Source: CAZCGA01 sp964498075 (GTDB lineage Bacteria; Desulfobacterota; Binatia; HRBIN30). From it: a DNA stretch of 61,177 nucleotides. Below the pieces are notes generated by a model, which had not been told where the DNA came from, did no database searches, and worked only from the letters and a program-made list of their open reading frames with translations. Positions 7,231-15,546 of this stretch are shown piece by piece (position 1 is the first letter of the stretch; the number at the start of each line of letters is the position of its first letter). The stretch spans positions 1-61,177 of the forward strand of contig CAZCGA010000026.1 in assembly GCA_964498075.1 (NCBI GenBank), given 5' to 3'. A program made the translations under genes and the position numbers.

Positions 7231-8799
7231 TCAGACATAGTCCTTGAGGCTGAGCCAAACCTCGGCCAGCGGACGGCGCGGGCCGCGGCAAAGGTAGACG
7301 GGTTTCGCAGTCAGCTCGGGCATACAGTACTCACAGCTGATGCGGCTGGCCGGTTCGACGGACTCGAAGAGCGCACGCAGCTCAGGCTCCGCGTAGCCGA
7401 CCGCGAGCATGACCTCGCCGCTGTACGTCCCGGGCCCCCAGATCCAGTAGTTGTTGTGCGGGCTGACGGCGTGCGGCAGGCCGAGCCGGCGCCCGAAGAA
7501 GTCAATTGCTCCGGCCTCGCCGAAGCTCGCGGTCAGGACCCCGGCGCGCATCCGGTCTTCGGGCGAGAGCGTAGCATAGGCCTCGGACACGGCTCTGACG
7601 ATTGCGGCGGCGTGGAATTTGAGCGCAAAGTGCAGCGGCATCTTGCCGATCGCATCGACCTGATCGGTAGGCGCTGAGAGCCCGATGCCGCGTTGATAGG
7701 CGACAAATCGCTCCGGTGGCAACAGGTCCACTGCAAACGGGAGCAGCGCGACCCCACCCAAAGCAAAGGTGGCCGCGACCGCAGACGGCAACCAGCGCCA
7801 CGAACGGCGGCGCGCGAATCGCTCGACGGCGACGCCACCCGCGGCGAGCAGGACCGAGTAGGCCGGCGCGAGGTAATTGGAGCGCGTCGCCCCTTTCGCA
7901 ATGAGCATGAAAAAGACGGTGATCCAAACCCACCCGAGCAGACGGAAGCGACGCCCGTCCTCGGCGACGAAGTAGTAGAGGAGCCCGGCGAGCCAAAAGG
8001 GGACGACGAGCGGATGCATGATGAGCACCTGTTCGCCGAGAAAGGTGAGCGGCGACTTCGATGGAAGCTTGTACTGCCCGGCGTTGCGCATGAACTCCAG
8101 CGTCGGCCAGTCATGCTGAACCTGCCAGACGATGTGTGGCGCGCAGAGCGCCAACGCGATGCTGGCGGCGCACCATGGCCACGGAGTCACCAGCCACCGC
8201 CGCTTCGGTGTGAGCACCAGCCCCACGGCGAGGCCCAGACCCAACCAGGACATGCTGAGCTTGTTGAGCAGACCCAGACCCATGACCACACCGATCAGCA
8301 GCCACAGACGTGGCGAGGCACCGTTGTGCAGGCGCAGCAGCAAGAAAAGGGTGAGCGCCCACAGCGCCGGCTCGAACGCGTTCATCGAATAGAAGGCGCC
8401 CAGCGCCAGGTACACCGGCGAGACCAGGGCCGCCAGCGCCGCGAGCCCCTGCGCCACGCGGCCACCACCCAGCTCGCGCGCCATCAGGCCGACGAGCACG
8501 ACTGTGGCGCAGCCTGCCAACGTCGGCAGCAACCGCAGCGCGAGCAACGAGTCGCCGAGCGTAGCGTGCACGAGCCACAGCACCGCGATGGAAAGTGGCG
8601 GGTGATCCACGTAGCCCCAAGCCAGGTGATCGGCACAGTCGAGATAGTACAACTCGTCGGTCATGTACCCGTAGGTCAGGAGGCCGCTCGAGAGCAGATG
8701 CAGCGCCAGCTTCACGGCCACGAGCGCCAAGAACACCGGCCACGCCACCGGGCTCATGCCGCGCCCGCGCTGAGTCGGGGACGAGAGTTGGTCGATCAT
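7231..8799 (-). CDS. GT39-like membrane glycosyltransferase
   Basis: A 522-residue polytopic protein of the GT-C superfamily (family 39, ArnT/PMT-like), which moves a sugar from a lipid-phosphate donor to a periplasmic acceptor. The first periplasmic loop holds the acidic catalytic motif TDELYYLDCADHLAWGYVDH (residues 47-66), followed by about ten membrane helices and a soluble C-terminal domain with YWIWGPGTYSGE. The ATG at 8799 overlaps the TGA of the nitroreductase gene (ATGA), so the two are translationally coupled. Acceptor unknown; family call strong. Confidence 0.87.
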   Translation of the reverse strand: MIDQLSSPTQRGRGMSPVAWPVFLALVAVKLALHLLSSGLLTYGYMTDELYYLDCADHLAWGYVDHPPLSIAVLWLVHATLGDSLLALRLLPTLAGCATVVLVGLMARELGGGRVAQGLAALAALVSPVYLALGAFYSMNAFEPALWALTLFLLLRLHNGASPRLWLLIGVVMGLGLLNKLSMSWLGLGLAVGLVLTPKRRWLVTPWPWCAASIALALCAPHIVWQVQHDWPTLEFMRNAGQYKLPSKSPLTFLGEQVLIMHPLVVPFWLAGLLYYFVAEDGRRFRLLGWVWITVFFMLIAKGATRSNYLAPAYSVLLAAGGVAVERFARRRSWRWLPSAVAATFALGGVALLPFAVDLLPPERFVAYQRGIGLSAPTDQVDAIGKMPLHFALKFHAAAIVRAVSEAYATLSPEDRMRAGVLTASFGEAGAIDFFGRRLGLPHAVSPHNNYWIWGPGTYSGEVMLAVGYAEPELRALFESVEPASRISCEYCMPELTAKPVYLCRGPRRPLAEVWLSLKDYV

Positions 8800-9464
8800 C
8801 CTCGCTCGCCAGGTGCGCGCCGCACGCCCCAGCGATTCCAGTGCGTCCGCTCACGCGCCGCCAGCCGCTTTGCGGGCTTGAAGTCCGTGCCGGTGAAGTA
8901 CGCAACCGGCAGCAAAGCCACTTGCGTCACCGTCTCCGGAATCCCGAGGATGCGCGCGGCCTCCGCCTCGAAGAGCAAATGGTCCGTGGTCAAGCACGCG
9001 CCGATGCCGCGCGCCCGCAACGCCAGCATGAACGACCAAACGGCCGGAAGAATGGAGCCGTAGAGGGAGGCTTGCACAAACACTCCGGCGGTCTCACAGC
9101 GGCCCTCGATGCACGCAATGACGAGCGTAGGCACCTCGTGCAGATGCTCATACAAATGGAACCCAGAGACGAGCATGCGCGGAAGCTGGCGTGCCCGTAC
9201 GTCACCCTCCGGAAATGGTCCGCCAGCATACGTGGGCAACAACAGATCCGCACCCTGCCTGTACAGGGCAGCGAGCTGTGCGCGCGCCTCGCTCTCGGTG
9301 ATCACAACGAAATGCCAGCCCTGTGCGTTTGATCCTGTCGGGGCCTGGAGCGCGATCTCAATGCAGCGTTCGAGCACTTCCGGTTCCACCGGCCGCGACA
9401 GGTCGAGTCGTTTGCGGACCGAGCGCGTCGTCGTGAGCAGCTGATCTACCGTCGTGATGTCCAT
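8796..9464 (-). CDS. Nitroreductase family flavoprotein
   Basis: A 222-residue FMN-binding oxidoreductase. RSVRKRLDLSRPVEPEVLER followed by ALQAPTGSNAQGWHFVVI is the classic N-terminal FMN site, and GIGACLTTDHLLFEAEAARI with ILGIPETVTQVALLPVAY the C-terminal half. The start at 9464 (MDITTVDQ) is preferred over an upstream in-frame ATG because GGAGGT lies six bases upstream of it. The substrate may be a nitro, quinone or enone compound. A second, only distantly similar nitroreductase lies at 18889. Confidence 0.88.
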   Translation of the reverse strand: MDITTVDQLLTTTRSVRKRLDLSRPVEPEVLERCIEIALQAPTGSNAQGWHFVVITESEARAQLAALYRQGADLLLPTYAGGPFPEGDVRARQLPRMLVSGFHLYEHLHEVPTLVIACIEGRCETAGVFVQASLYGSILPAVWSFMLALRARGIGACLTTDHLLFEAEAARILGIPETVTQVALLPVAYFTGTDFKPAKRLAARERTHWNRWGVRRAPGERG

Positions 9465-9816
9465 GTACCGACCTCCACTGTTGCAGGGCGTGAGCGCGCG
9501 CCCAGGAACGTCTCCGCTCCTGCTACTCACTGCTCAGACGCATCGTCCTGCAACCTAACGCAGCTGTCGTGCCACCCGGAGCGTAGCTACGCTGACGGGG
9601 CCGCAAGCTGCCGACGCGCAGTGCCGTGCCTGGTCTACAATGCACGGGTGCATGCTGCCAATTGCGGCGATGCTCAGATCGGAGCGTCTTCCAGCGCAAC
9701 GCGAGCGGTCAGGGCGGTGACTGTCGTCGTTACAAGTCGGCTGCTGCCTCGGTGGACTTCTTGGCGCCAGGCCGTTGGTTTATGGCTCTAGCCGCTGGGA
9801 AGTAACCGGTCATCCT

Positions 9817-9969
9817 TCACGAGCGTTTGCGTGGCCGCTTGTCGGGGTGGGGCAGGGTGTTCCCCTCGTAGCGCGGCAGATCGTCCGCAATCTCGAACCA
9901 CGGCAAGCGGCTCTCGATGCACTGGTGTATCGCGGGTGCGACGCATGCGGGCTGCCCTCCAAGAACTGG
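9817..9969 (-). pseudogene. C-terminal remnant of a GFA/CENP-V-type protein
   Basis: The minus strand reads VLGGQPACVAPAIHQCIES, then RLPWFEIADDLPRYEG, and ends HPDKRPRKRS before TGA. The PWFEIADDLPRYE stretch is the characteristic C-terminus of proteins with the glutathione-dependent formaldehyde-activating (GFA) domain. An in-frame stop lies just upstream, and the cysteine-rich zinc-binding part of the domain is missing. This is therefore the tail of a deleted gene. The surrounding 9540-9997 is otherwise non-coding. Confidence 0.6.
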
Positions 9970-9997
9970 CGAGCTGCACCCTCAGCCCGTCGAGGCA

Positions 9998-10100
9998 AAT
10001 GAGAAACAGGAAACCCGAAACCGGAGATGGGAAACCGGTCAAAGGTCTGGTCGCGGTTTGCCATTTCGTATTTCCGGTTTCCTGTTTCCGGTTTCTCATT
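9998..10100. repeat. 103-bp palindromic dispersed element, copy 1
   Basis: The element opens with AATGAGAAAC and closes with its exact reverse complement GTTTCTCATT. Both arms are made of repeated GGAAACCGG-like units and the centre (about 10039-10058) does not pair. A second copy of identical length lies at 60011-60113 in the opposite orientation. In my hand alignment 88 of 103 positions agree, with most differences in the centre. It ends 16 bases before the stop codon of the P450 gene, so it would fold as a long hairpin in that transcript's 3' region. Confidence 0.85.
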
Positions 10101-10116
10101 CGGCCGTGCAAAATAC

Positions 10117-11496
10117 TCACACCTGCCGCGCGCGCCGGCGATAGGTCACCGGACACGGCTGCGCCGCTCGTGCGACGCCGCCGAGCTGCCGCGGCCGCGG
10201 CGCGGCGTGCGTGAAACCGGGCTGCAGCTCGTAGGCCTCCAACAGACGTCGCACTGCAATCCGGATGGCAGAGATGGAAAAGCGCTGCGCCGGGCAGGTG
10301 TGGCGGCCATGACCAAAGGTGCTCACCAGCTCCTTGGTTGCTACGGGCACGCGATCCGACAGGCGCCGCCCCTCGTAGTGGCTGGGATCGAAGTGTTCGA
10401 GCCCCGGTGCGGCGCTGTTGTTGGTGACCGAGAGCATGGTGGCGACCATCACGCCCGCGTCCAAGCGATACATGCGGGCGCCGTCGTCAAAGGTCAGCGG
10501 GCTGAGGACTTGGCGGAGGGTGATCGAGCGCTGCGCGAGCCGGATCGATTCGCTGGCACACTGCTCGAGCAGCGCGTCATCGCGGTCCTGCACGCGGCGC
10601 AGATGCTCCGGATGGAGCAGCAGGTTGACCAGTGTCCACGCCAGCGCCGCGTAGAGGTTCGACTGCGCGCCCATATGGATCAGCATGACGTCGCGTGCGG
10701 TAGCGACATGGCGCTCGCCGTCCGGCAGATCTGCAAAGGAGTCCCAGATCCGATCGAGGTAGTCCCCCACGGCCGTGCCATTCCGGCGCCGCGCCCGAAG
10801 GATCTCCGCGATCGTAGTCTCGATGCTGTGCATCGCGGCGCGCTCCCGCCGTTTGCGCGTCGCCCACGTGACCACGGCCTGCGCCGGGCGCACGAAGGAC
10901 TCGCTGGTGTCGAGGCAGTCGAGCGGCGGGATCAAGCGGTCGAGATACTGCGCCGAGCCGGCTTCATGCCCGGCCCACGCGGAGAGGCCGAGGCGGTGGC
11001 CGAGCCGGCGCATCAGCGTGAAAATTTCGAAGACACCGTTGTCTCCCAGCTCCTCGATCTGGAGGCGCATCGCCGCTTCGAGCTGGTCGAGGTAGTCTTC
11101 CACGTCTTGGCCGCCGAACAACGTGTGCGGGAAGTTGCGGCGGCCTTCGAGCAGCTCGGGCGGCAGCTTGCGTTTGAGGACCAGCTCGTAGGTGGCCAGC
11201 CCGAAGCTGGCTTCACGTTCCGGCAGCGCGTAGAGCGCGCGCACGCCGGCAGGGGAGAAGACACTGAACAGTCGATACCCGAATGCATCGACCACAAACG
11301 TGTCTCCGAGCGCCTGGCGCGTGGCGCGAAAGAACTCCGTCGGATTGCGGAGCAACACCAAGCCGGCGCCCACCCACGGCAACGGCCCGCTGCGCTGCGG
11401 CGGCATGGGCGCGATCGCGGGCAACGGCGACGACATCACGCGCGCCATACCACAGGGCGCGCCAGAAGCGACAGGCAGGCAGGGCGGCGTTGACAT
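10117..11496 (-). CDS. Cytochrome P450
   Basis: A 459-residue heme-thiolate monooxygenase. The heme loop is FGHGRHTCPAQRFS with the ligand Cys at about residue 401; the K-helix ExxR is ESIR; a Pro-rich hinge MPPQRSGPLPWVG precedes the first beta sheet. The I-helix reads MLIHMGAQSNLYAALAW, where the usual acid-alcohol pair (D/E-T) is replaced by Gln-Ser, so oxygen activation may differ from ordinary monooxygenases. In-frame ATGs at residues 17 and 21 are plausible shorter starts. No ferredoxin or reductase gene lies nearby. Substrate unknown. Confidence 0.9.
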   Translation of the reverse strand: MSTPPCLPVASGAPCGMARVMSSPLPAIAPMPPQRSGPLPWVGAGLVLLRNPTEFFRATRQALGDTFVVDAFGYRLFSVFSPAGVRALYALPEREASFGLATYELVLKRKLPPELLEGRRNFPHTLFGGQDVEDYLDQLEAAMRLQIEELGDNGVFEIFTLMRRLGHRLGLSAWAGHEAGSAQYLDRLIPPLDCLDTSESFVRPAQAVVTWATRKRRERAAMHSIETTIAEILRARRRNGTAVGDYLDRIWDSFADLPDGERHVATARDVMLIHMGAQSNLYAALAWTLVNLLLHPEHLRRVQDRDDALLEQCASESIRLAQRSITLRQVLSPLTFDDGARMYRLDAGVMVATMLSVTNNSAAPGLEHFDPSHYEGRRLSDRVPVATKELVSTFGHGRHTCPAQRFSISAIRIAVRRLLEAYELQPGFTHAAPRPRQLGGVARAAQPCPVTYRRRARQV

Positions 11497-11543
11497 GGGC
11501 AGCGCGGCGGGGTGACAACTGAGGGCGCTGCGGGGGAACGGAA

Positions 11544-11660
11544 ATGAGCGTGACCGCTTTCGCCGACATCGAAGCAGAGTTCACGAGCCGCGTGCGGTGC
11601 ATCATCTGGTGCACGGTCGCCTCCAACGACACCAAGGGGAGGTTGCGATCACGATCATGA
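11544..11660 (+). pseudogene. N-terminal remnant of a PPOX-family protein
   Basis: The ATG at 11544 begins a 38-codon frame containing MSVTAFADIEAEF, RVRCIIWCTVAS and DTKGRLRSRS, then TGA. This matches the first strand of a common subfamily of pyridoxamine 5'-phosphate-oxidase-like proteins (typical form R-x-V-W-C-T-x-A-T-x-D-x-x-G-x-P-R-S-R). The remaining 100 or so residues are absent. It is a truncated gene, unrelated in sequence to the intact PPOX gene at 15646. The following 270 bases hold no convincing frame. Confidence 0.6.
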
Positions 11661-11932
11661 ACGGCATGCCATCAAAGGTGTGGCGGCCCTGATGCTCTCG
11701 CGCTCGACGCCGAGGTGGCGCGGCGCCCTAGCTGTGGCCGCGAGCTGTCCTACGCTGCTGCGCTCTGCTGCAGTACAATGTCGCGCGACGTGTCGCGGAG
11801 CCCTTTCGTTGGACCTTCACTCGGCGCGACCTACAAAAGCTGCTGGCAAAGCTTCAAACCTCCGAGACCGCGCCGCTTGCTGCCTGATGACACGCCAGGG
11901 AGAATACGTCACCGTAATTGTGACCCACAGGA

Positions 11933-12224
11933 CTAAGCCGGTACCTCACGTTGGTTTCCAAACACGAGGAAGCGCTTGTCTGCTCGGGTCTTCTCGAGGA
12001 GCCAGACGTGTCCGGCGATCTCCATGAATGTCGCCTGGGGGAAGCCTATGCCGGTTCACCAGTGAGAGATACTTCGCATCCCCGACGATTTTGCCATCAG
12101 AAGAGACAAGATCGAACCGCTTCGGAACGCCCGGTAGCTGGCGCTCAGTCAAGGAGACACCGAAGTGGCCGCCCATTTGCCGGCGTGCGAATTCCTGGAA
12201 CTCCTGCCAGTCCAACTTGTCCAC
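11933..12224 (-). pseudogene. Frameshifted restriction-nuclease-like gene
   Basis: Starts MDKLDWQEFQEFARRQMGG, then LPGVPKRFDLVSSDGKIVGD followed by AKYLSLV. The D-(x)n-GDAK pattern after a strand-rich segment resembles a PD-(D/E)xK nuclease core. About residue 63 the coding sense jumps frame: after PPG the protein-like sequence continues in the next frame as FMEIAGHVWLLEKTRA and FLVFGNQREVPA, ending at TAG (11933). One indel near 12035 therefore broke the gene, and the C-terminus also seems short. It follows the 153-residue gene at 12253 by 28 bases; together they may be the remains of a defence or restriction module. Confidence 0.55.
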
Positions 12225-12252
12225 TCGTTCGCCTGGCTAAACCTTACACGCA

Positions 12253-12714
12253 TCAGCCGCGCGTGCTCAGACTCTCACCATGACCAGGCCGGTGTTCGTG
12301 CGTCGGCTGCGTCCGCTTGTTTGCAGGAATTATCCTCTCGTACACGCCGGGTTCGACATATCGGACCTCGCCAAGTAGCTCGAACACGCCACCAACTGTC
12401 GTGAAGTTGCAGGTGCCGTCTCGCTCCAAGTCCGGAAGGTGCTGCGCGAACCAACGCCTAGTGATCTGACCTGTGGCTTGCAGAACGTCGAAAGCCTGCT
12501 CGAACGCCGACGCAGTAATACGCTTTTCCGACGCCTTTTTGGTGCCGCGCCTGGCCGGAATCCGGTAGACCATCGCCTCTTGGCCTCGACTGTGTCCCCA
12601 TCGGACGACGGTGTAGATCTGAGTGGACCGAGGTTTCGGGATCTGGGTCCCGGGTGTGGCGACCGCCTTGATCCGTGTGAGAATCATGACCAGTCTCGTC
12701 TGGCTGACTTTCAT
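12253..12714 (-). CDS. Hypothetical protein, possible partner of nuclease remnant
   Basis: A 153-residue basic protein. After a Lys/Arg-rich N-terminus (IYTVVRWGHSRGQEAMVYRI, RRGTKKASEKRITAS) comes a compact domain with AFEQAFDVLQATGQITRRWF, CNFTTVGGVFELLG and YVEPGVYER, which looks like a small helix-rich or winged-helix DNA-binding fold. I do not recognise a named family. It is the upstream gene of a leftward pair with the frameshifted nuclease-like gene, so a restriction or toxin-type role is conceivable. The start could be residue 10 or 48 instead. The last 20 residues are low complexity. Confidence 0.5.
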   Translation of the reverse strand: MKVSQTRLVMILTRIKAVATPGTQIPKPRSTQIYTVVRWGHSRGQEAMVYRIPARRGTKKASEKRITASAFEQAFDVLQATGQITRRWFAQHLPDLERDGTCNFTTVGGVFELLGEVRYVEPGVYERIIPANKRTQPTHEHRPGHGESLSTRG

Positions 12715-12718
12715 TTGG

Positions 12719-12757
12719 CCCGCGAAGCGGAGCGGAGTAGCACGCGAGCTTCGCGGG
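12719..12757. repeat. Inverted repeat, 10-bp arms
   Basis: CCCGCGAAGC (12719-12728) pairs exactly with GCTTCGCGGG (12748-12757) across a 19-base loop, and a further CTCGCGGGTCAAGC occurs near 12860. The repeat lies just upstream of the 153-residue leftward gene and may be a control site or a dispersed palindrome. Confidence 0.5.
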
Positions 12758-12870
12758 TCATCCCCTTTCCGATTGCACTGGATTCGTACTCCAGTTTGCC
12801 CCGTCCGTCCAACTTCCTCTGGTCCTTCACCACACTGCTCCGTGAGGTGCTAACCCGCCAGGCTCGCGGG

Positions 12871-13089
12871 TCAAGCGGGCCAACGGTTTGGCGTGCTCAC
12901 ACTGCCCCGACGCCTCCGAGCGGGAGGCTGCACACGCGCGCGCCGGGGTTTGCGGCTCACAACGGTAAACTCGCTGCGCTCTTGTCGGTCCTGTAGGTCG
13001 CGGAATATTGCGGCCACATCGTAGTTGAATCGTGCGGCATACTGCTGACGAATACGCCGCACCTCTTCGACTATCGGGTCCTTCGCCAT
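12871..13089 (-). CDS. Small DPIVEEVRR-type protein, possible antitoxin
   Basis: A 72-residue protein beginning MAKDPIVEEVRRIRQQYAAR, then FNYDVAAIFRDLQDRQER. This conserved N-terminal half is shared by a very common family of small bacterial proteins that, from memory, often sit beside PIN-type toxins. Here the C-terminus turns into an Arg/Pro-rich tail and no toxin gene follows, so the gene may be an orphan or its tail may be frameshifted. The start at 13089 fits the family; an in-frame ATG at 13143 gives an unnatural Arg/Ser-rich leader. Confidence 0.55.
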   Translation of the reverse strand: MAKDPIVEEVRRIRQQYAARFNYDVAAIFRDLQDRQERSEFTVVSRKPRRARVQPPARRRRGSVSTPNRWPA

Positions 13090-13139
13090 CGGCTCAGTCC
13101 TCCATGAGCCGGAGCAGCGGCAGGCGCGCGGAGACCGAC

Positions 13140-14015
13140 TCACTCGCGTGGGTTCTGATCATTGAGCCGCCAATCGTACGGAACGAACTCGAGATCGTAC
13201 TCGGCGGCGCGCTGCAGCTCAGCGCGCCGCTCGGGAGACACGTATAGCGCCACGTAGTCGAGCAGCGTGGCGTCGCGGTCGGGGAACTTCCGCTCCAACC
13301 AGCCGGTGAAGTCGCTCTCGTACCACTTCAGGATCGCCGACAGCTGCACGATGCGCCGTTGATCGTCAATGTGCAGGTTGCGCTCCTCGCTGAAAAAGCG
13401 CTGCGCCACGCGCTCGAGCTGCGCGTCCAGCTCCTCGGGAGTGAAGGCGTGCACCGGCAGCCGCGGGCAACCGCGCGACGCGCCGTTGAGCGCGAAGTGT
13501 ACGCGCGGCTCGCCGAAGCGCTTGCGCACGACGGAGTTCTCCACCGCATTTAGGCTCATCGCGTGGCCACCGAAGCGCGGCCGCTGGAAGACGAAGAAGC
13601 CAATCTTGCCACCGAGGAACCACAGCGGGAAGGTCGCTTTGACGTCCCTGACGCTGGAGACCGGGTAGTACGTCAGCACCGTCTTCAGGACGGCGGCGTT
13701 GTAGGCGTTGATCCAGTAGGCGAGCTGGCTGGACTCCGTGGGGAACAGGCCCGGGTCACTGTCCGGGCTGTAGGTGGCGACGCGCAGGTAGTAGCGCTCC
13801 AGCTCCGCCCGATCCTTCTGCAGCCGCGCGTAGTCGACGCGGCCCTGGTCGTTGACGAAGCGTTGCAGCACCCGATCGAAGTCGCGGTGCGAAAAGCTGC
13901 GGAGCTCTTCGCCCTGCAGCTCAGGCATGGCCGCGGGCTTTATCGCGGTGCAGCCGAGGCAAGCAAGCAGCGGGAACAGCAGGAGCTGCCGTGCGCGTCT
14001 CGTCGAATCCCTCAC
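13140..14015 (-). CDS. DUF547 lipoprotein
   Basis: A 291-residue exported lipoprotein. After VRDSTRRARQ a hydrophobic stretch LLLFPLLACLGC supplies a lipobox. The body is a DUF547 domain: FWINAYN-like AYWINAYNAAVLKTVL, VRDVKATFPLWFLGGK, NGASRGCPRLPVHAFTPEEL and IVQLSAILKWYESDF. The domain carries conserved Cys and His and is thought to be protease-like, but its activity is unproven. The GTG start at 14015 overlaps the stop of the acetyltransferase gene (GTGA), which makes this the third gene of an amidohydrolase-ypeA-DUF547 operon. Confidence 0.85.
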   Translation of the reverse strand: MRDSTRRARQLLLFPLLACLGCTAIKPAAMPELQGEELRSFSHRDFDRVLQRFVNDQGRVDYARLQKDRAELERYYLRVATYSPDSDPGLFPTESSQLAYWINAYNAAVLKTVLTYYPVSSVRDVKATFPLWFLGGKIGFFVFQRPRFGGHAMSLNAVENSVVRKRFGEPRVHFALNGASRGCPRLPVHAFTPEELDAQLERVAQRFFSEERNLHIDDQRRIVQLSAILKWYESDFTGWLERKFPDRDATLLDYVALYVSPERRAELQRAAEYDLEFVPYDWRLNDQNPRE

Positions 14016-14437
14016 CGGAGTCGCTTGCCCATGCTGATGCGGTCTTCGACCGCGTATGCCAAACGCTCGTAGAACGCGACCACGTTGGGGTTCGAGGAGC
14101 GCACTTGCAGATTGATCTTCGCGCAACCGAGCTGGCGCAGGGCCGCCTCGGCCGCAGCCATGATCCGCCTGCCGATCCCCTGGCGCTGCAGATCCGGAGC
14201 GACCGCGAGGTAGTTGAGCCAGCCGCGGTGGCCGTCGTAGCCGGCCATGACGCTGGCCACCACGCGGCCCGCGAGTGTACCAACCAGGAACAGCTCAGGC
14301 TGAAACTCTAGCTTGCGCTGAACGTCGGCGTGCGGATCGTTCCACGGAACGACGAGATCACAGCGGCGCCACAACGCCACAACCTCCGCCTCGTCACCGG
14401 CCGCGTAAGGCCGGACGACAAGCTCCGCGTCCGCCAT
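14012..14437 (-). CDS. ypeA: GNAT acetyltransferase, YpeA-like
   Basis: A 141-residue N-acetyltransferase, the same length as I recall for Escherichia coli YpeA. Motifs: LVVRPYAAGDEAEVVALWRR at the N-terminus, WNDPHADVQRKL, then NYLAVAPDLQRQGIGRRIM with the acetyl-CoA loop Q-x-x-G-x-G, and KINLQVRSSNPNVVAFYERL. The ATG at 14437 shares its A with the amidohydrolase stop (TGATG), so it is translationally coupled. The acceptor of the acetyl group is not known for this family. Confidence 0.85.
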   Translation of the reverse strand: MADAELVVRPYAAGDEAEVVALWRRCDLVVPWNDPHADVQRKLEFQPELFLVGTLAGRVVASVMAGYDGHRGWLNYLAVAPDLQRQGIGRRIMAAAEAALRQLGCAKINLQVRSSNPNVVAFYERLAYAVEDRISMGKRLR

Positions 14438-15546
14438 CACAGTCCGGAGACGGGCAGGCGGAAGTGATAGAGGTCCGCCGCGTTCGTGCAGGTGATCCGG
14501 TCGATCGTGTCGTCCGCCAGCCCTTCGAGCTGCCGGGCCAGATAGTCGCGCGAGTGCGGCCACGTGCCCTCGGGATGTGGGTAGTCGGAGCCCCACAGCA
14601 AACAGCGGTCGCCGGTGAATCGGATGTTGGCCAGGCCGACGGGATCGTGTTGGAAGGTCACGTGCCCCTGGCGCCGGAAGTACTCACTGGGCAACAGCTC
14701 GAGCTTCGGCCGCACCCAGCGCTGATGCTCGCGGTAGGCGTCGTCCATGGCGTGCAGCGCCCACGCAAGCCAGCCGCTGCCGCACTCGACCATCACGACC
14801 TCGAGACGCGGATGGCGGGCCAGGACGCCCGAGGCGCAGAGGTAGGCGACGGTCTCCAACGGACTGCTCACGGTGACGACGTAGTTGATCACGGCGCCGC
14901 CGAGGCCGTGCGCCGGTGTTTGTGAGCGGCCGGTGCCGGCGTGAAAGGTCAGCGGCAGACCCAGGTCCTGCGCCGCAGCCCACAACGGCTCGTAGGCGAG
15001 GTCGTTGTAGGGCCGGGCATCGATGTGGTCCGGCAGCAGAGCGGAGCGAAAGCCGCGCGCCGCCACCCGCTGCAGCTCGGTGATCGACGCGGCGACGTCG
15101 CGCACCGGGATCACGGCTACCGGTGCGAAGCGCTCCGACGCGCCGATGAACTGGTCGGCAACCCAATCGTTGTAGACGCGCGCCGTGGCCACCTGCAGCG
15201 CCGCGTCGCGGATGTGGAAGGTACAAAAGAAGGCGAGGTTCGGATAGATGACCTCCCCCCAAACACCGTCGGTATCCAGATCGCGCAGGCGCGCGTCGGG
15301 GTCGTTGCCACCCATCGAAAACGTCTGCGCGGGTTCCGGCGTCTTCGGCGCGGGTTCCGCCGTGGTGTCCGGCTGCGCCAGCCTCGAAAAGTTGCGGACG
15401 ATCCGGTCCTCGACCATCAGGCAGGTCGCGCCGTCGCGGACTTCAAAGCGCGGCCCGAGTGACCGCAGCCGCTCGGGCAGATTGCGCGACCACAGGTCCA
15501 CGGGCTCCATCACGTGGGAATCGGCGGAGATCAGCAGGCGATGCAT
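14437..15546 (-). CDS. Amidohydrolase family protein (ACMSD-like)
   Basis: A 369-residue TIM-barrel metal hydrolase or decarboxylase of the amidohydrolase-2 (PF04909) group. The N-terminal ISADSHVMEPVDLW has the D-S-H form instead of HxH, as in many uncharacterised members. Later come LPLTFHAGTG (metal His), EVVMVECGSGWLAW and CLLWGSDYPHPEGTWP, the catalytic Asp region. The start MHRLLIS at 15546 was preferred over an upstream ATG because the motif begins within five residues. It heads a three-gene operon and is divergent from the PPOX-led operon, suggesting a shared catabolic pathway for an aromatic or cyclic compound. Confidence 0.85.
   Translation of the reverse strand: MHRLLISADSHVMEPVDLWSRNLPERLRSLGPRFEVRDGATCLMVEDRIVRNFSRLAQPDTTAEPAPKTPEPAQTFSMGGNDPDARLRDLDTDGVWGEVIYPNLAFFCTFHIRDAALQVATARVYNDWVADQFIGASERFAPVAVIPVRDVAASITELQRVAARGFRSALLPDHIDARPYNDLAYEPLWAAAQDLGLPLTFHAGTGRSQTPAHGLGGAVINYVVTVSSPLETVAYLCASGVLARHPRLEVVMVECGSGWLAWALHAMDDAYREHQRWVRPKLELLPSEYFRRQGHVTFQHDPVGLANIRFTGDRCLLWGSDYPHPEGTWPHSRDYLARQLEGLADDTIDRITCTNAADLYHFRLPVSGL

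Noticed and set aside
7693..11493. Long plus-strand frames opposite the GT39-like and P450 genes (7693-9063, 10027-11493)
   Set aside because: They are Arg/Gln/His-rich antisense shadows of well-supported genes, a normal effect of high GC at third codon positions.
11680..12027. Possible antitoxin-like peptide (QGEYVTVIVTHRTKPVP) on the plus strand
   Set aside because: The resemblance to Phd-type antitoxins is short, the frame lacks a natural N-terminus, and the minus strand carries better homology there.
13090..13139. Short tail-like peptide ESVSARLPLLRLMED upstream of the small DPIVEEVRR gene
   Set aside because: Too short and overlaps the end of the DUF547 gene; may be chance.
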